Below are positions 8,805 to 16,857 of a stretch of DNA of 64,000 nt, piece by piece. How positions within the stretch are numbered: position 1 is the first letter of the stretch; the number at the start of each line of letters is the position of its first letter. Source of the DNA: Megamonas sp. UBA1796 (GTDB lineage: Bacteria; Bacillota; Negativicutes; Selenomonadales; Selenomonadaceae); NCBI GenBank assembly GCA_002319795.1, contig DCFU01000044.1, positions 1 through 64,000 of the forward strand, given 5' to 3'. Below the pieces are notes generated by a model. The model had not been told where the DNA came from. It saw only the letters and a list, made by a program, of their open reading frames with translations, and did not search any database. Position numbers and translations under genes: made by a program.

Positions 8805-8821
8805 TTTCTATGATGTATAAT
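8794..8821 (+). promoter_or_regulatory. Promoter of the dehydrogenase gene
   Basis: TTGAAA (8794-8799) and TATAAT (8816-8821) are separated by 16 bases, starting inside the marR stop region. A short ACTGAA/TTCAGT hairpin lies in the leader before the AGGAGG site. Confidence 0.6.
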
Positions 8822-8892
8822 TTAAAGAGATTTACAACTGAAGTCTATTTTTTCAGTCATAAATCCTTTACGAATCCTGAGGAGGTATATCT

Positions 8893-9849
8893 ATGCTAAG
8901 AACTCACAAACTCGCTATTATCGGGCTGGGTCATGTTGGCTCGGCTGTTTTGGCTCGCGCTATTGCCTGCCAGCTTGCAGCAGAAATTGTTTGTATCGAT
9001 ATTGACGAGAAAGTCTCACACGGCGAGGCACTTGACGCCACACATTCAACTCCCTGTACCTTTACACCCGGCATCCACGTATATGCCGGTGGTTTTGAGG
9101 AATGCCATGATGCAGACGTCATTATCTGCTCCGGCGGGCCAAGCATCCTGCCAGGCGAGAAGCTTGACCGTCTTATCCTGGCTGAACGAAATGTAAAAGT
9201 TATCGGCGATATAATGAAAGAAGTCACACATTATACACGCGATGCTGTTTTCATCATGATTACAAATCCCCTGGATGTCACAACTTATTTGGCTGCGACA
9301 AAGTTTGATTATCCTGCAGGCAAGCTCTTTGGTACAGGTACAACGTTAGAAACACTGCGTTTTAAACGTATTATTTCCAACCATTACCAGGTAGATGCCA
9401 AAGATGTACAAGGCTATATGCTCGGTGAACATGGCAATACTGCATTTCCTGCCTGGAGTACCGTGGGGATTGGTGGAATCCCGCTCAAAGACCTCGATGC
9501 ATTATTTGCTTCTAACGAAGCCTTTGATAAAGAAAAAACAGCCCAGGAGGTCGTCCATGTTGCCTACGATGTTCTGCTTTCCAAAGGCTGGACAAACACA
9601 GGGATTGCCATGGGCGCCTGCCGTCTGGCAAAAGCAGTATTTTTCGATGAACATTGCGTAACACCTGTCTCTACTCCACTGGATGGTGAATACGGCCTCC
9701 ATAATGTTGCGCTCTCCCTGCCAAGCGTTATCGGCAAAGATGGCGTCATCAAACGCCTGCCAATCAACTTGACAGATGACGAGCTTACGGCTCTCCATAA
9801 AAGTGCGGAAAGCATCCAAACGGTATTGCAGGCAAACAAGCTTATCTAA
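8893..9849 (+). CDS. NAD-dependent L-2-hydroxyacid dehydrogenase (LDH/MDH family, HicDH-like)
   Basis: Reversible NADH-dependent reduction of a 2-oxoacid to an L-2-hydroxyacid in the cytosol. The Rossmann motif is IIGLGHVGSAV at residues 8-18, the catalytic His is in GEHGN near 177, and the substrate-anchoring Arg is in TLETLRFKR near 160. The specificity loop reads GGPSILPGEKLDRL. Where lactate dehydrogenases have Gln102 and malate dehydrogenases Arg, this enzyme has Ile, and GEHGN-x2-F-x-AWSTV resembles L-2-hydroxyisocaproate dehydrogenase. I infer a preference for bulky or branched 2-oxoacids over pyruvate. At 318 aa it is full length, with its own promoter and terminator. Confidence 0.85.
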   Translation: MLRTHKLAIIGLGHVGSAVLARAIACQLAAEIVCIDIDEKVSHGEALDATHSTPCTFTPGIHVYAGGFEECHDADVIICSGGPSILPGEKLDRLILAERNVKVIGDIMKEVTHYTRDAVFIMITNPLDVTTYLAATKFDYPAGKLFGTGTTLETLRFKRIISNHYQVDAKDVQGYMLGEHGNTAFPAWSTVGIGGIPLKDLDALFASNEAFDKEKTAQEVVHVAYDVLLSKGWTNTGIAMGACRLAKAVFFDEHCVTPVSTPLDGEYGLHNVALSLPSVIGKDGVIKRLPINLTDDELTALHKSAESIQTVLQANKLI

Positions 9850-9863
9850 ATCGGGCACCAAAC

Positions 9864-9906
9864 AAATACCCTCATTTATGGACATCCATAAATGAGGGTA
9901 TTTTTA
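9864..9906. terminator. Bidirectional terminator
   Basis: An 18-bp perfect stem (9864-9881 with 9886-9903) with a four-base loop lies between the convergent dehydrogenase and metallo-beta-lactamase-fold genes. T runs occur at both ends. Confidence 0.85.
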
Positions 9907-10713
9907 ATCTAATATAATCGTCTCCAAATCGTTCGGAACAAGAATTTTTCCCTTATAATATGCCTCGGCCTCAGCCGTATAATTTGCCTTGCGCTTCTCC
10001 ATATTTTTATCCTCCGTATGATAAAGCAACAAATTTTTCACCTGCATCTTTTCAGCAAGTTCAGCTGCTTCCTTGACTGTACTATGGTGCTTCTCATACG
10101 GCTTGAATATTTCCCTGTCCTTATAGAGGCAAAATGCCTCTGACAGCAGCCAGTCTACATTTTCCACATATTTCCTGCAATGCTCATTATAAGGTTCATC
10201 TCCCAGGCAGGTCAAAGTCACGCCATCTTTAAAACGGAGCTGGAAGCCAAACTGTTTGGCTTTCGTTGAAAGGATATCAAACGCCGTAAGTTCCATTCCC
10301 AGAAAAATACGTTTATCACCATCCTTGAGCTCATGAATAAAAATACGCACACCAAGCTGGGCCAAATCTTTTTTCTTAAGCATGAGGCCAGCGGTTGTCT
10401 TCAATATATTCACTACAACATCATGGCAATAAAGATGGAATTCACCGTCATATTTTCCCTGGTTCATGAGCGCCGAAATCTTGCGGATAATCCAGATAAC
10501 ACCCAGAACATGATCCGTATGTCCATGCGTCACAAACATATAATGCAGCTTTTTATAGTCCACCCCTGCCAATTTAAGCTGTCCCATAATTCCATTACCG
10601 CCGCCGGCATCCGTCATGAAATAATCACCTGTATCCGTCTCCAGTATAAAACAGGTATTAAAACAATTTGTCACCATAGCGGAACCCGTACCCAGCATTA
10701 TCAATTTTCTCAT
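9904..10713 (-). CDS. Metallo-beta-lactamase-fold hydrolase, RNase Z-like
   Basis: The metal-binding signature THGHTDHVLG is at about residues 63-72, with other ligands likely at a later Asp (CLGDEPYNEH) and the YHTED segment near 233. The N-terminus MRKLIMLGTGSA is typical of the RNase Z/ElaC and related phosphodiesterase subgroup. However, the 269-aa protein lacks an obvious tRNA-binding exosite arm, so tRNA 3' processing cannot be assigned. Its ATG overlaps the stop of the upstream radical SAM gene by four bases, indicating translational coupling. Confidence 0.8.
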   Translation of the reverse strand: MRKLIMLGTGSAMVTNCFNTCFILETDTGDYFMTDAGGGNGIMGQLKLAGVDYKKLHYMFVTHGHTDHVLGVIWIIRKISALMNQGKYDGEFHLYCHDVVVNILKTTAGLMLKKKDLAQLGVRIFIHELKDGDKRIFLGMELTAFDILSTKAKQFGFQLRFKDGVTLTCLGDEPYNEHCRKYVENVDWLLSEAFCLYKDREIFKPYEKHHSTVKEAAELAEKMQVKNLLLYHTEDKNMEKRKANYTAEAEAYYKGKILVPNDLETIILD

Positions 10714-11771
10714 CCATACACCTCATTTCCTAATCTTGCTTTATCCATATTATAACATAAACCATTATACTCCACACGCAAACTGTCTTCGAAGATAGCA
10801 TCTGTCTGGAAAACGAACTTTGCCTTAGGATATTCCCGCTGCCATTTCTTTACATTGGAATTTTTCATTCCACGCAGCTTTGAAGTATCCCGAACCGTGT
10901 GATGCACTACAACAATACCGTCCATAACACCAATACGATGAAAAATACATTCTGCCATATGATCAAAAAGGCTGCTTTCCACCAGTTCACCAAAAGCCGA
11001 ATGATACGGCCCCGCAAGGACGGTTCCCTCTCTATCAAGTTCTGCACTCGATTGCAGGCCTGTACGGATTACACGAATTCCCCGACGTTCCAGCCTCAGC
11101 TTCATGCAGGCAGCGATGTGCACCGCTTCATCCATAGACAACGGTGCAAAATCCCCTTGTTCATACATAGCAGCAAGCTTGGTTTCCTGGATCACCACGG
11201 TCGGATAAATACGAACAACATCTGGCTGAATACGCAATGTTTCCTCCAAAGAAGAGCGCATCGTCTCCAGCGTATCACCTGGCAAGCCTGGCATGAGCTG
11301 AATCCCGAGGGTAAAGCCCGCTCGACGTACAAGTTCCGCTGCCCGGCGGATGTCCTCAGCTGTATGTCCCCGCTCTGCCAGCCGGAGCACAGAATCCGCA
11401 AAGGACTGTGCTCCAAGCTCAATGGTTCTGACACCCATGCTCCAAAGCATCTGCAGATTTTCTTCATCAATATAATCGGGTCGTGTAGAAAGGCGTATCG
11501 CATTTAATTCACCGGTGTGAATACGTTGTGTTGCTGGTGTCAAAAGACCATGCTGCAATTCCCTTGGCAATGCCGTAAAGCTGCCACCATAAAAAGCTGC
11601 TTCGATATGATATGGACGCGTAATCCGCTGTAAATGAAAGTCCAGAATATCAGCCACCATAGTTGGAGTAACATTTGTTTCCCTGCCTGTGATCTTACGC
11701 TGATTGCAAAACACACAGGTATGCGGACAGCCAAAATGGGGTGTGAATATAGGTATGATATAATTGCGCAT
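10710..11771 (-). CDS. Radical SAM protein, Elp3-like
   Basis: The 353-aa protein starts MRNYIIPIFTPHFGCPHTC and carries the radical SAM iron-sulfur motif Cx3Cx2C near residues 15-22 (CPHTCVFC). A GGSFTALP segment and ELGAQSF and GIQLMPGLPGDT motifs follow, as in the Elp3/YhcC-type radical SAM core. No acetyltransferase domain follows, so it is not a complete Elp3. A role in tRNA wobble-base or similar modification is possible but unproven. Start ATG 11771 has GAGGAG six bases upstream. It is followed directly by the metallo-beta-lactamase-fold gene and preceded by the rnc terminator. Confidence 0.85.
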   Translation of the reverse strand: MRNYIIPIFTPHFGCPHTCVFCNQRKITGRETNVTPTMVADILDFHLQRITRPYHIEAAFYGGSFTALPRELQHGLLTPATQRIHTGELNAIRLSTRPDYIDEENLQMLWSMGVRTIELGAQSFADSVLRLAERGHTAEDIRRAAELVRRAGFTLGIQLMPGLPGDTLETMRSSLEETLRIQPDVVRIYPTVVIQETKLAAMYEQGDFAPLSMDEAVHIAACMKLRLERRGIRVIRTGLQSSAELDREGTVLAGPYHSAFGELVESSLFDHMAECIFHRIGVMDGIVVVHHTVRDTSKLRGMKNSNVKKWQREYPKAKFVFQTDAIFEDSLRVEYNGLCYNMDKARLGNEVYG

Positions 11772-11810
11772 CGTTATCTCCTCAAATAAAGAATCACAAA
11801 TTATTTCCAC

Positions 11811-11838
11811 AAAAAAGGATGGCCAAGGCCATCCTTTT
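11811..11838 (-). terminator. Terminator after rnc
   Basis: A 10-bp perfect stem (11815-11824 with 11827-11836) with a two-base loop is followed by a T run on the minus strand, right at the rnc stop. Confidence 0.8.
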
Positions 11839-12556
11839 ACTTATTCTTCAGTTTCTGCAAGGCTTCATGTGCAGCATGCTGCTCCGCCTGCTTTTTTGTT
11901 TTTCCTGTACCTGTCCCATAAGCCAGACCATTGATCTTCACCACAAATTCAAAAATCTTGGCATGATCCGGACCACAGGCAGATAAAAGCTCATAAGAAA
12001 CTGACTGATCTGCTTTTTTTTGGACTGCCTCCTGAAGAATCGTTTTATAATCCTTCAGATTATTACCATTTTCTATCTCCAGCAATTCCTCCCGCAATTG
12101 TGCGAGCACATAGGATGACGCAGTTTCCCAGCCGCCGTCCAAGTAGATTGCACCGATAACAGCCTCAAAAGCATCTGCCAGAATAGAAGGCCGCTGACCA
12201 CCGCCACCGACCGCCTCACCATGGCCAAGTAAAAGGTAATCACCTAAATGGAGTTCCCCGGCACGTCTGGCCAAAGAAGCCTCACAAACCACGGAAGCAC
12301 GCGCCTTGGTCAATACTCCCTCCGGCAAATCCGGAAAATGCTGGAAAAGATACGTACTGGATGCAAGCTCCAAAACAGCATCACCCAGAAACTCCAGACG
12401 TTCATTATGTATAAGCTGCCTGGATTTCGCTTCATATGCATAAGATGTATGCGTCAGGGCCTGATGCAGCAACGTAAGATTTGAAAATGACACTCCCAGA
12501 CGCTGTGCCAATTCCTGCAGAGCTTGTTTCCTTTTCGCCGGCAAATTTTCTGCCAT
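11837..12556 (-). CDS. rnc: Ribonuclease III
   Basis: Double-strand-specific endoribonuclease for rRNA and mRNA processing. The catalytic signature NERLEFLGDAVLEL is near residues 46-60, with a second acidic cluster DAFEAVIGAIYLDGG near 117. A C-terminal dsRNA-binding domain follows (DYKTILQEAVQKK...GTGKTKKQAEQHAAHEAL). The length of about 239 aa is normal. An in-frame GTG at 12565 overlaps the fabF stop; I preferred ATG 12556, though neither has a strong ribosome site, so coupling to fabF is likely. The fab-rnc neighbourhood is common in Firmicutes. Confidence 0.94.
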   Translation of the reverse strand: MAENLPAKRKQALQELAQRLGVSFSNLTLLHQALTHTSYAYEAKSRQLIHNERLEFLGDAVLELASSTYLFQHFPDLPEGVLTKARASVVCEASLARRAGELHLGDYLLLGHGEAVGGGGQRPSILADAFEAVIGAIYLDGGWETASSYVLAQLREELLEIENGNNLKDYKTILQEAVQKKADQSVSYELLSACGPDHAKIFEFVVKINGLAYGTGTGKTKKQAEQHAAHEALQKLKNK

Positions 12557-12561
12557 TTTAA

Positions 12562-13806
12562 TCACTTCACAAATTTCTTAAGCAAAAGACATGCATTATG
12601 GCCTCCAAAGCCAAAAGAATTGGAAATAGCTGCCCGTACAGTCTTTGCCCTTGCCTTATTTGGAACATAATCTAAATCAAGCCCCTCATCCGGGGTCTCA
12701 TAATTTATCGTCGGCGGCATCATATCATCCTGTACTGCAAGCACCGTAGCTATGCACTCTATCCCGCCTGCAGCACCCAAAAGATGTCCCGTCATGGATT
12801 TTATGGAGCTCATGGCAATATTCTTCGCATGCTCACCAAATACAGTCTTTACAGCCATCGTCTCACATTCGTCATTAAGATGCGTCGAAGTGCCATGGGC
12901 ATTGATATAATCAATATCCTCTGGTTTCATTCCTGCATCTTTGATTGCGAGCTGCATGCATTTAGCCGCCATGACTCCACCTGGAGCAGTCGCTGTAATA
13001 TGATACGCATCTGAATTAGAGCCGTAGCCTGCAATCTCTGCATAGATATGGGCACCACGTTTTTCCGCGTGTTCCAGACTTTCCAATATCACGATGCCAG
13101 AACCTTCACCCATGACAAATCCACTGCGGTCTTTATCGAACGGGCGTGAGGCACGCTCAGGTTCATCATTGCGATCCGTGCACAATGCCTTCATAGAACA
13201 GAAACCTGCAACTGCTGCCGGAGAAATACTTGCTTCCGTACCGCCGGCAACCATAGCATCTGCATCCCCACGCTGTATCACACGATAAGCATCACCAATG
13301 GAATTTGTACCGGTAGCACAGGCTGTAACTACACAGCTGCTTGGACCCTTGAGTCCAAACGTAATGGAAACCTGCCCGGCCGCCATATTGGCAATCATCA
13401 TTGGTATAAAAAACGGACTGATGCGGCTCGGCCCTTTGTCAAAAAGCTTCTTGTACTGCTCATGCATTGTTTCAATACCGCCTATGCCAGTACCGACAAA
13501 AGTACCAATGCGTTCGCAGTTTTCCTTCTCCAGTTCCAAGCCCGCATCTGCTATAGCAATTTTTGTTGCCGCCACAGCAAACTGTGCATAGCGATCCATA
13601 CGCTTAGCTTCTTTTTTATCGATATAATTTTCCGGTTCAAAGTCCTTGACCTCACCGGCAATCTTCGCTGTAAATTCAGTAGCATCAAAGCGGCTTATTT
13701 TACCAATGCCGGATTTTCCAGCCAAAAGAGCTTCCCAAAAAGCATCCTTACCGGTGCCAATCGGGGTGATTGCGCCAATACCAGTAATCACTACCCTGTT
13801 ACTCAA
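12562..13806 (-). CDS. fabF: 3-oxoacyl-ACP synthase II (KAS II)
   Basis: Elongating condensing enzyme of type II fatty acid synthesis. The catalytic triad is visible: Cys in VTACATGTNSIGDA near residue 163, His in NAHGTSTHLND near 304, and His in SMTGHLLGAAGG near 341. The C-terminus NSFGFGGHNACLL is canonical. Its 414 aa match the family. Start TTG 13806 is chosen because GAGGTG lies 8 bases upstream and the nearby ATG is out of frame with an early stop. It follows the second FabK-like gene by 18 bases and overlaps the rnc region. Confidence 0.96.
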   Translation of the reverse strand: MSNRVVITGIGAITPIGTGKDAFWEALLAGKSGIGKISRFDATEFTAKIAGEVKDFEPENYIDKKEAKRMDRYAQFAVAATKIAIADAGLELEKENCERIGTFVGTGIGGIETMHEQYKKLFDKGPSRISPFFIPMMIANMAAGQVSITFGLKGPSSCVVTACATGTNSIGDAYRVIQRGDADAMVAGGTEASISPAAVAGFCSMKALCTDRNDEPERASRPFDKDRSGFVMGEGSGIVILESLEHAEKRGAHIYAEIAGYGSNSDAYHITATAPGGVMAAKCMQLAIKDAGMKPEDIDYINAHGTSTHLNDECETMAVKTVFGEHAKNIAMSSIKSMTGHLLGAAGGIECIATVLAVQDDMMPPTINYETPDEGLDLDYVPNKARAKTVRAAISNSFGFGGHNACLLLKKFVK

Positions 13807-13824
13807 TCATAACACCTCACACAA

Positions 13825-14769
13825 TTAATTGATTGCAGCCGCCTCGGCCTGAAGCTGCTCGAATATTTCCTTAACAGACAATATTTCCTTGATACGACTG
13901 ATATATTCGCCCGTAAACACAAGACCTGTCTCAATATCACCCTGCTGCGCACGAATAAGTGCCCGGATGATGCAAAAATTATGTTTGCAGGCCTTTAGAC
14001 AATTATCACAGGTCTTAGGAGGTACGGTTCCATTCATTATCCTCTCCGCAAACGGATTACGCACCGCACGGCCTGGTAAGCCTACCGGGCTATGTATCAC
14101 AACAATATCCTCCGGCCTCGCCTTTAAATAAAATTCTTTCAAAGCAGGAGCTGCATTTGATTCAATACTGGCAGCAAAGCGTGAACCCATTTGGACGCCA
14201 TCTGCTCCCATCTTTATAAGATCAACAATGTCCTGGCCGCTTAAGACACCGCCGGCTGCAACAACCGGAATATCAACGGCTGCCCTTATATTCGGAATGA
14301 GTTCTTTTATAGATGTACTCGTACCGAGATGGCCTCCGGCTTCTTTGCCCTCTACAACAATTGCTGTAGCACCAAGACGTTGAGATATTTTCGCTAATTT
14401 AACAGAAGAAACTATAGGTACAATAGGTGTCCCTGATTCCTTGCCCAACCCAAACATGTCACGCGAAAAACCTGCACCCGCAACAACAAGATCTATTCCT
14501 TCATCAATCGCAGTTTTTATAATCTCACTGAACTTCTTTGCGGCAACCATAATGTTGATTCCGATAATCCCCGGAGTAAGCGAACGTGCGAGCCTGATTT
14601 CATAGCGTAATTCGTCATTAGACATACCTGATGCAGCGATCAGTCCAATACCACCCTGATTTGCTACAGCTGCAGCCAGACGTGCAGTGGATAAACGAAT
14701 TGCCATTCCACCTTGAATGATCGGTACTTTTGCTATTTTAGTGCCAATTTTCAGCTCTGGAAGCTTCAA
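13825..14769 (-). CDS. NAD(P)H-dependent flavin oxidoreductase (YrpB/FabK/nitronate monooxygenase family)
   Basis: TIM-barrel FMN protein of 314 aa. It has the family motifs PIIQGGMAIRLST near residue 16, the GKEAGGHLG phosphate-binding turn near 145, AAGGVLSGQDIV and GADGVQMGSRFAAS. Near residue 245 it carries a cysteine cluster Cx2Cx3Cx4C (CDNCLKACKHNFC) absent from the FabK encoded at 16858. The cluster is typical of YrpB-like relatives and could bind an iron-sulfur centre or zinc. It may be an enoyl-ACP reductase paralogue or a nitronate monooxygenase; its place between acpP and fabF argues for a lipid role. It starts at TTG 14769 after GGAGGAG. Confidence 0.8.
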   Translation of the reverse strand: MKLPELKIGTKIAKVPIIQGGMAIRLSTARLAAAVANQGGIGLIAASGMSNDELRYEIRLARSLTPGIIGINIMVAAKKFSEIIKTAIDEGIDLVVAGAGFSRDMFGLGKESGTPIVPIVSSVKLAKISQRLGATAIVVEGKEAGGHLGTSTSIKELIPNIRAAVDIPVVAAGGVLSGQDIVDLIKMGADGVQMGSRFAASIESNAAPALKEFYLKARPEDIVVIHSPVGLPGRAVRNPFAERIMNGTVPPKTCDNCLKACKHNFCIIRALIRAQQGDIETGLVFTGEYISRIKEILSVKEIFEQLQAEAAAIN

Positions 14770-14798
14770 GATAACTCCTCCAATCCATTCTCCGCGTA

Positions 14799-14856
14799 CT
14801 TACCTTTAGAAAGTCCCGCGAAATTTTTCACGGGACTTTTCTTAATCAAAGGTAAG
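14799..14856 (-). terminator. Long hairpin between acpP and the flavoprotein gene
   Basis: An inner stem (14811-14818 with 14831-14838) is extended by an outer arm CTTACCTTT / AAAGGTAAG (14799-14807 with 14848-14856). The T tract is weak, so it may be a partial terminator or mRNA processing structure that lowers expression of the downstream genes. Confidence 0.5.
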
Positions 14857-14866
14857 ACACTCAAAC

Positions 14867-15097
14867 TTATTTGTTTTGGTCTATGTAGGTCACAACATCC
14901 TGAACTGTCTTGATCTTCTCAGCAGCCTCATCCGGAATTTCTATACCGAATTCTTCCTCAAAAGCCATGATCAACTCAACTATATCCAAAGAATCTGCAC
15001 CTAAATCATCGATGAAAGTGGACTCAATTGCAACCTCGTCTGCTTCCACACCTAATTGTTCTACTACGATATCTCTAACTTTTTCAAAAGTCGACAC
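14867..15097 (-). CDS. acpP: Acyl carrier protein
   Basis: Carries growing acyl chains on a 4'-phosphopantetheine arm. The attachment serine lies in DDLGADSLDIVEL near residue 37. The protein is acidic and four-helical. I placed the start at GTG 15097, giving MSTFEKVRDIV and the usual 76 aa, because the strong GGAGG lies 8 bases before it. A GTG three codons earlier is too close to that site. It sits between fabG and the flavoprotein gene in the FapR-controlled cluster. Confidence 0.96.
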   Translation of the reverse strand: MSTFEKVRDIVVEQLGVEADEVAIESTFIDDLGADSLDIVELIMAFEEEFGIEIPDEAAEKIKTVQDVVTYIDQNK

Positions 15098-15136
15098 GTC
15101 ATTCACCTCCCTCCACTGATACTAAATCTATTTACA

Positions 15137-15880
15137 TCACATGACCATGCCGCCATCTACATGGATGACCTGACCTGTAATATAAGATGCCTGATCGGAC
15201 ACAAGGAACAGCACTGCATCAGCGACATCTTCCGGTTTACCCGCCCTGCCAAGCGGAATATTTCCCGCCATAGCTTCCCTGACTTTATCTGGAAGAACCG
15301 CTGTCATATCCGTCTCAATATAGCCTGGAGCCACCATGTTCACCGTAATACCTCGTGAAGCCAGTTCCTTGGCAATGGATTTTGAGAATCCAATAACGCC
15401 AGCCTTAGCTGCCGCATAATTTGCCTGCCCGGCATTGCCGGTAATCCCAACAACGGATGCCATATTCACGATACGCCCGCTTTTCTTCTTCATCATGAGC
15501 TTCGAAATAAGTTTTGTACAATGGAAAATACCCTTGAGATTCGTATTAATAACGGTGTCCCAATCCTCTTCCTTCATACGCATAAGAAGGTTGTCACGCG
15601 TAACACCTGCATTATTGACCAAAATATCAATCTGGCCAAATTCCTCCACGGCATCTTTAACCATTTTCTCAACTGCTGCCGCATCCGATACATCCGCCTG
15701 TGCCAGCATGGCCCTGCCGCCCGTGCTGACAATTTGCTGCCTGACTTCTTCTGCAGCACTCGCATTCCCTGCGTAATTCAGTACTACGGCAGCGCCTTCT
15801 TTTGCCAAGCGAAGTGCAATTGCTCTTCCTATTCCCCGGGAGGCCCCTGTGACAAGTGCAACCTTCCCACCTAAAAGCAT
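15137..15880 (-). CDS. fabG: 3-oxoacyl-ACP reductase
   Basis: NADPH-dependent reduction of 3-oxoacyl-ACP. It is a short-chain dehydrogenase of 247 aa with the cofactor motif TGASRGIGRAIA near residue 13, the NNAG motif near 90, and the catalytic Ser-Tyr-Lys set (NMASVVGITGNAGQANYAAAK near 140-160). The C-terminus is YITGQVIHVDGGMVM. Start ATG 15880 has AAGGAGG nine bases upstream, and fabD ends one base before it, so the two are tightly coupled. Confidence 0.96.
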   Translation of the reverse strand: MLLGGKVALVTGASRGIGRAIALRLAKEGAAVVLNYAGNASAAEEVRQQIVSTGGRAMLAQADVSDAAAVEKMVKDAVEEFGQIDILVNNAGVTRDNLLMRMKEEDWDTVINTNLKGIFHCTKLISKLMMKKKSGRIVNMASVVGITGNAGQANYAAAKAGVIGFSKSIAKELASRGITVNMVAPGYIETDMTAVLPDKVREAMAGNIPLGRAGKPEDVADAVLFLVSDQASYITGQVIHVDGGMVM

Positions 15881-15881
15881 A

Positions 15882-16823
15882 TTAGCGAACCTCCTTGAAA
15901 TAGTCAAGCATTTTTTGTAAAGAATCCATATTTTCTACATTCATGCTCTTTAAAGCACGATCTATTCTCTTATTAAAACCGCAGAGCGTCTTACCTGGTC
16001 CAACTTCAACAAAAGTATCCGCACCGAAGCCCTTCATCGTCGCCACGCAATCCTCCCATTTCACCGGGCTGGCTGCCTGTTTCACAAGGTTTTCCTTGAT
16101 TTCCGCAGCCTTCGTAGCAATCTGGCCTGTCACATTCGCGACTACCGGAAACTGTGCATCCCGGATTTCAACCTTATCGAGTTCGGCAGCAAGCTTGACC
16201 GCTGCCGGTTCCATGAGCCGACTATGAAACGGAGCACTTACCGGCAGTATAACGCATTTTTTGGCACCTGCCGTCTGCAAAAGTTCAACAGCCTTCTCTA
16301 CACCTGCTGTTGTCCCTGCAATGACCACCTGCCCAGGACAATTGAAGTTGACTGCCTGCACGGAAGCCTCTGCCGAAACCTTCTCGCAAACTTCAACGAT
16401 TATATTCCTGTCAAGACCAATAATGGCAGCCATACCGCCCTCGCCAACTGGAACAGCCTCCTGCATAAAAGCGCCTCGTTTGTGCACCAGAAGCACTGCA
16501 TCCTGAAATTTAAGCACACCAGCCGCTACAAGCGCCGAATATTCGCCCAGACTGTGTCCGCCTGCAATATCCGGCTGAATACCATTTTCCCTGAGCACCT
16601 CATTTGCAATAACGCTCATAGTGAGTATAGCTGGCTGCGTATTCGCCGTCAAGCGCAAATCATCCTCAGGCCCTTCAAAACACATCTTCATAATTGAATA
16701 ACCAAGGGCCTCATCAGCCTCTTTAAAAAGTTTTTTTGCTACATCATAGTTCTCATAAAATTCTTTCCCCATTCCAACAGTTTGTGCACCCTGTCCTGGG
16801 AAAACAAATGCAAGCTTATTCAA
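15882..16823 (-). CDS. fabD: Malonyl-CoA:ACP transacylase
   Basis: Loads malonyl groups onto ACP. It shows the N-terminal FVFPGQGAQTVGMG motif, the nucleophile serine in GGHSLGEYSALVAAG near residue 90, Arg in VHKRGAFMQEA near 117, and His in PVSAPFHSRLM near 200. It is 313 aa long from TTG 16823, which has GGGGG seven bases upstream; an in-frame TTG eight codons earlier lacks a site. It lies in the fabK-fabD-fabG series. Confidence 0.95.
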   Translation of the reverse strand: MNKLAFVFPGQGAQTVGMGKEFYENYDVAKKLFKEADEALGYSIMKMCFEGPEDDLRLTANTQPAILTMSVIANEVLRENGIQPDIAGGHSLGEYSALVAAGVLKFQDAVLLVHKRGAFMQEAVPVGEGGMAAIIGLDRNIIVEVCEKVSAEASVQAVNFNCPGQVVIAGTTAGVEKAVELLQTAGAKKCVILPVSAPFHSRLMEPAAVKLAAELDKVEIRDAQFPVVANVTGQIATKAAEIKENLVKQAASPVKWEDCVATMKGFGADTFVEVGPGKTLCGFNKRIDRALKSMNVENMDSLQKMLDYFKEVR

Positions 16824-16857
16824 GTTTTTTCCCCCATTCCAAATCAATTTAAAAAAT

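Noticed and set aside
9904..10713. Assignment as RNase Z
   Set aside because: The metal motif fits the fold, but no tRNA-binding arm is recognisable, so only the fold is reported.
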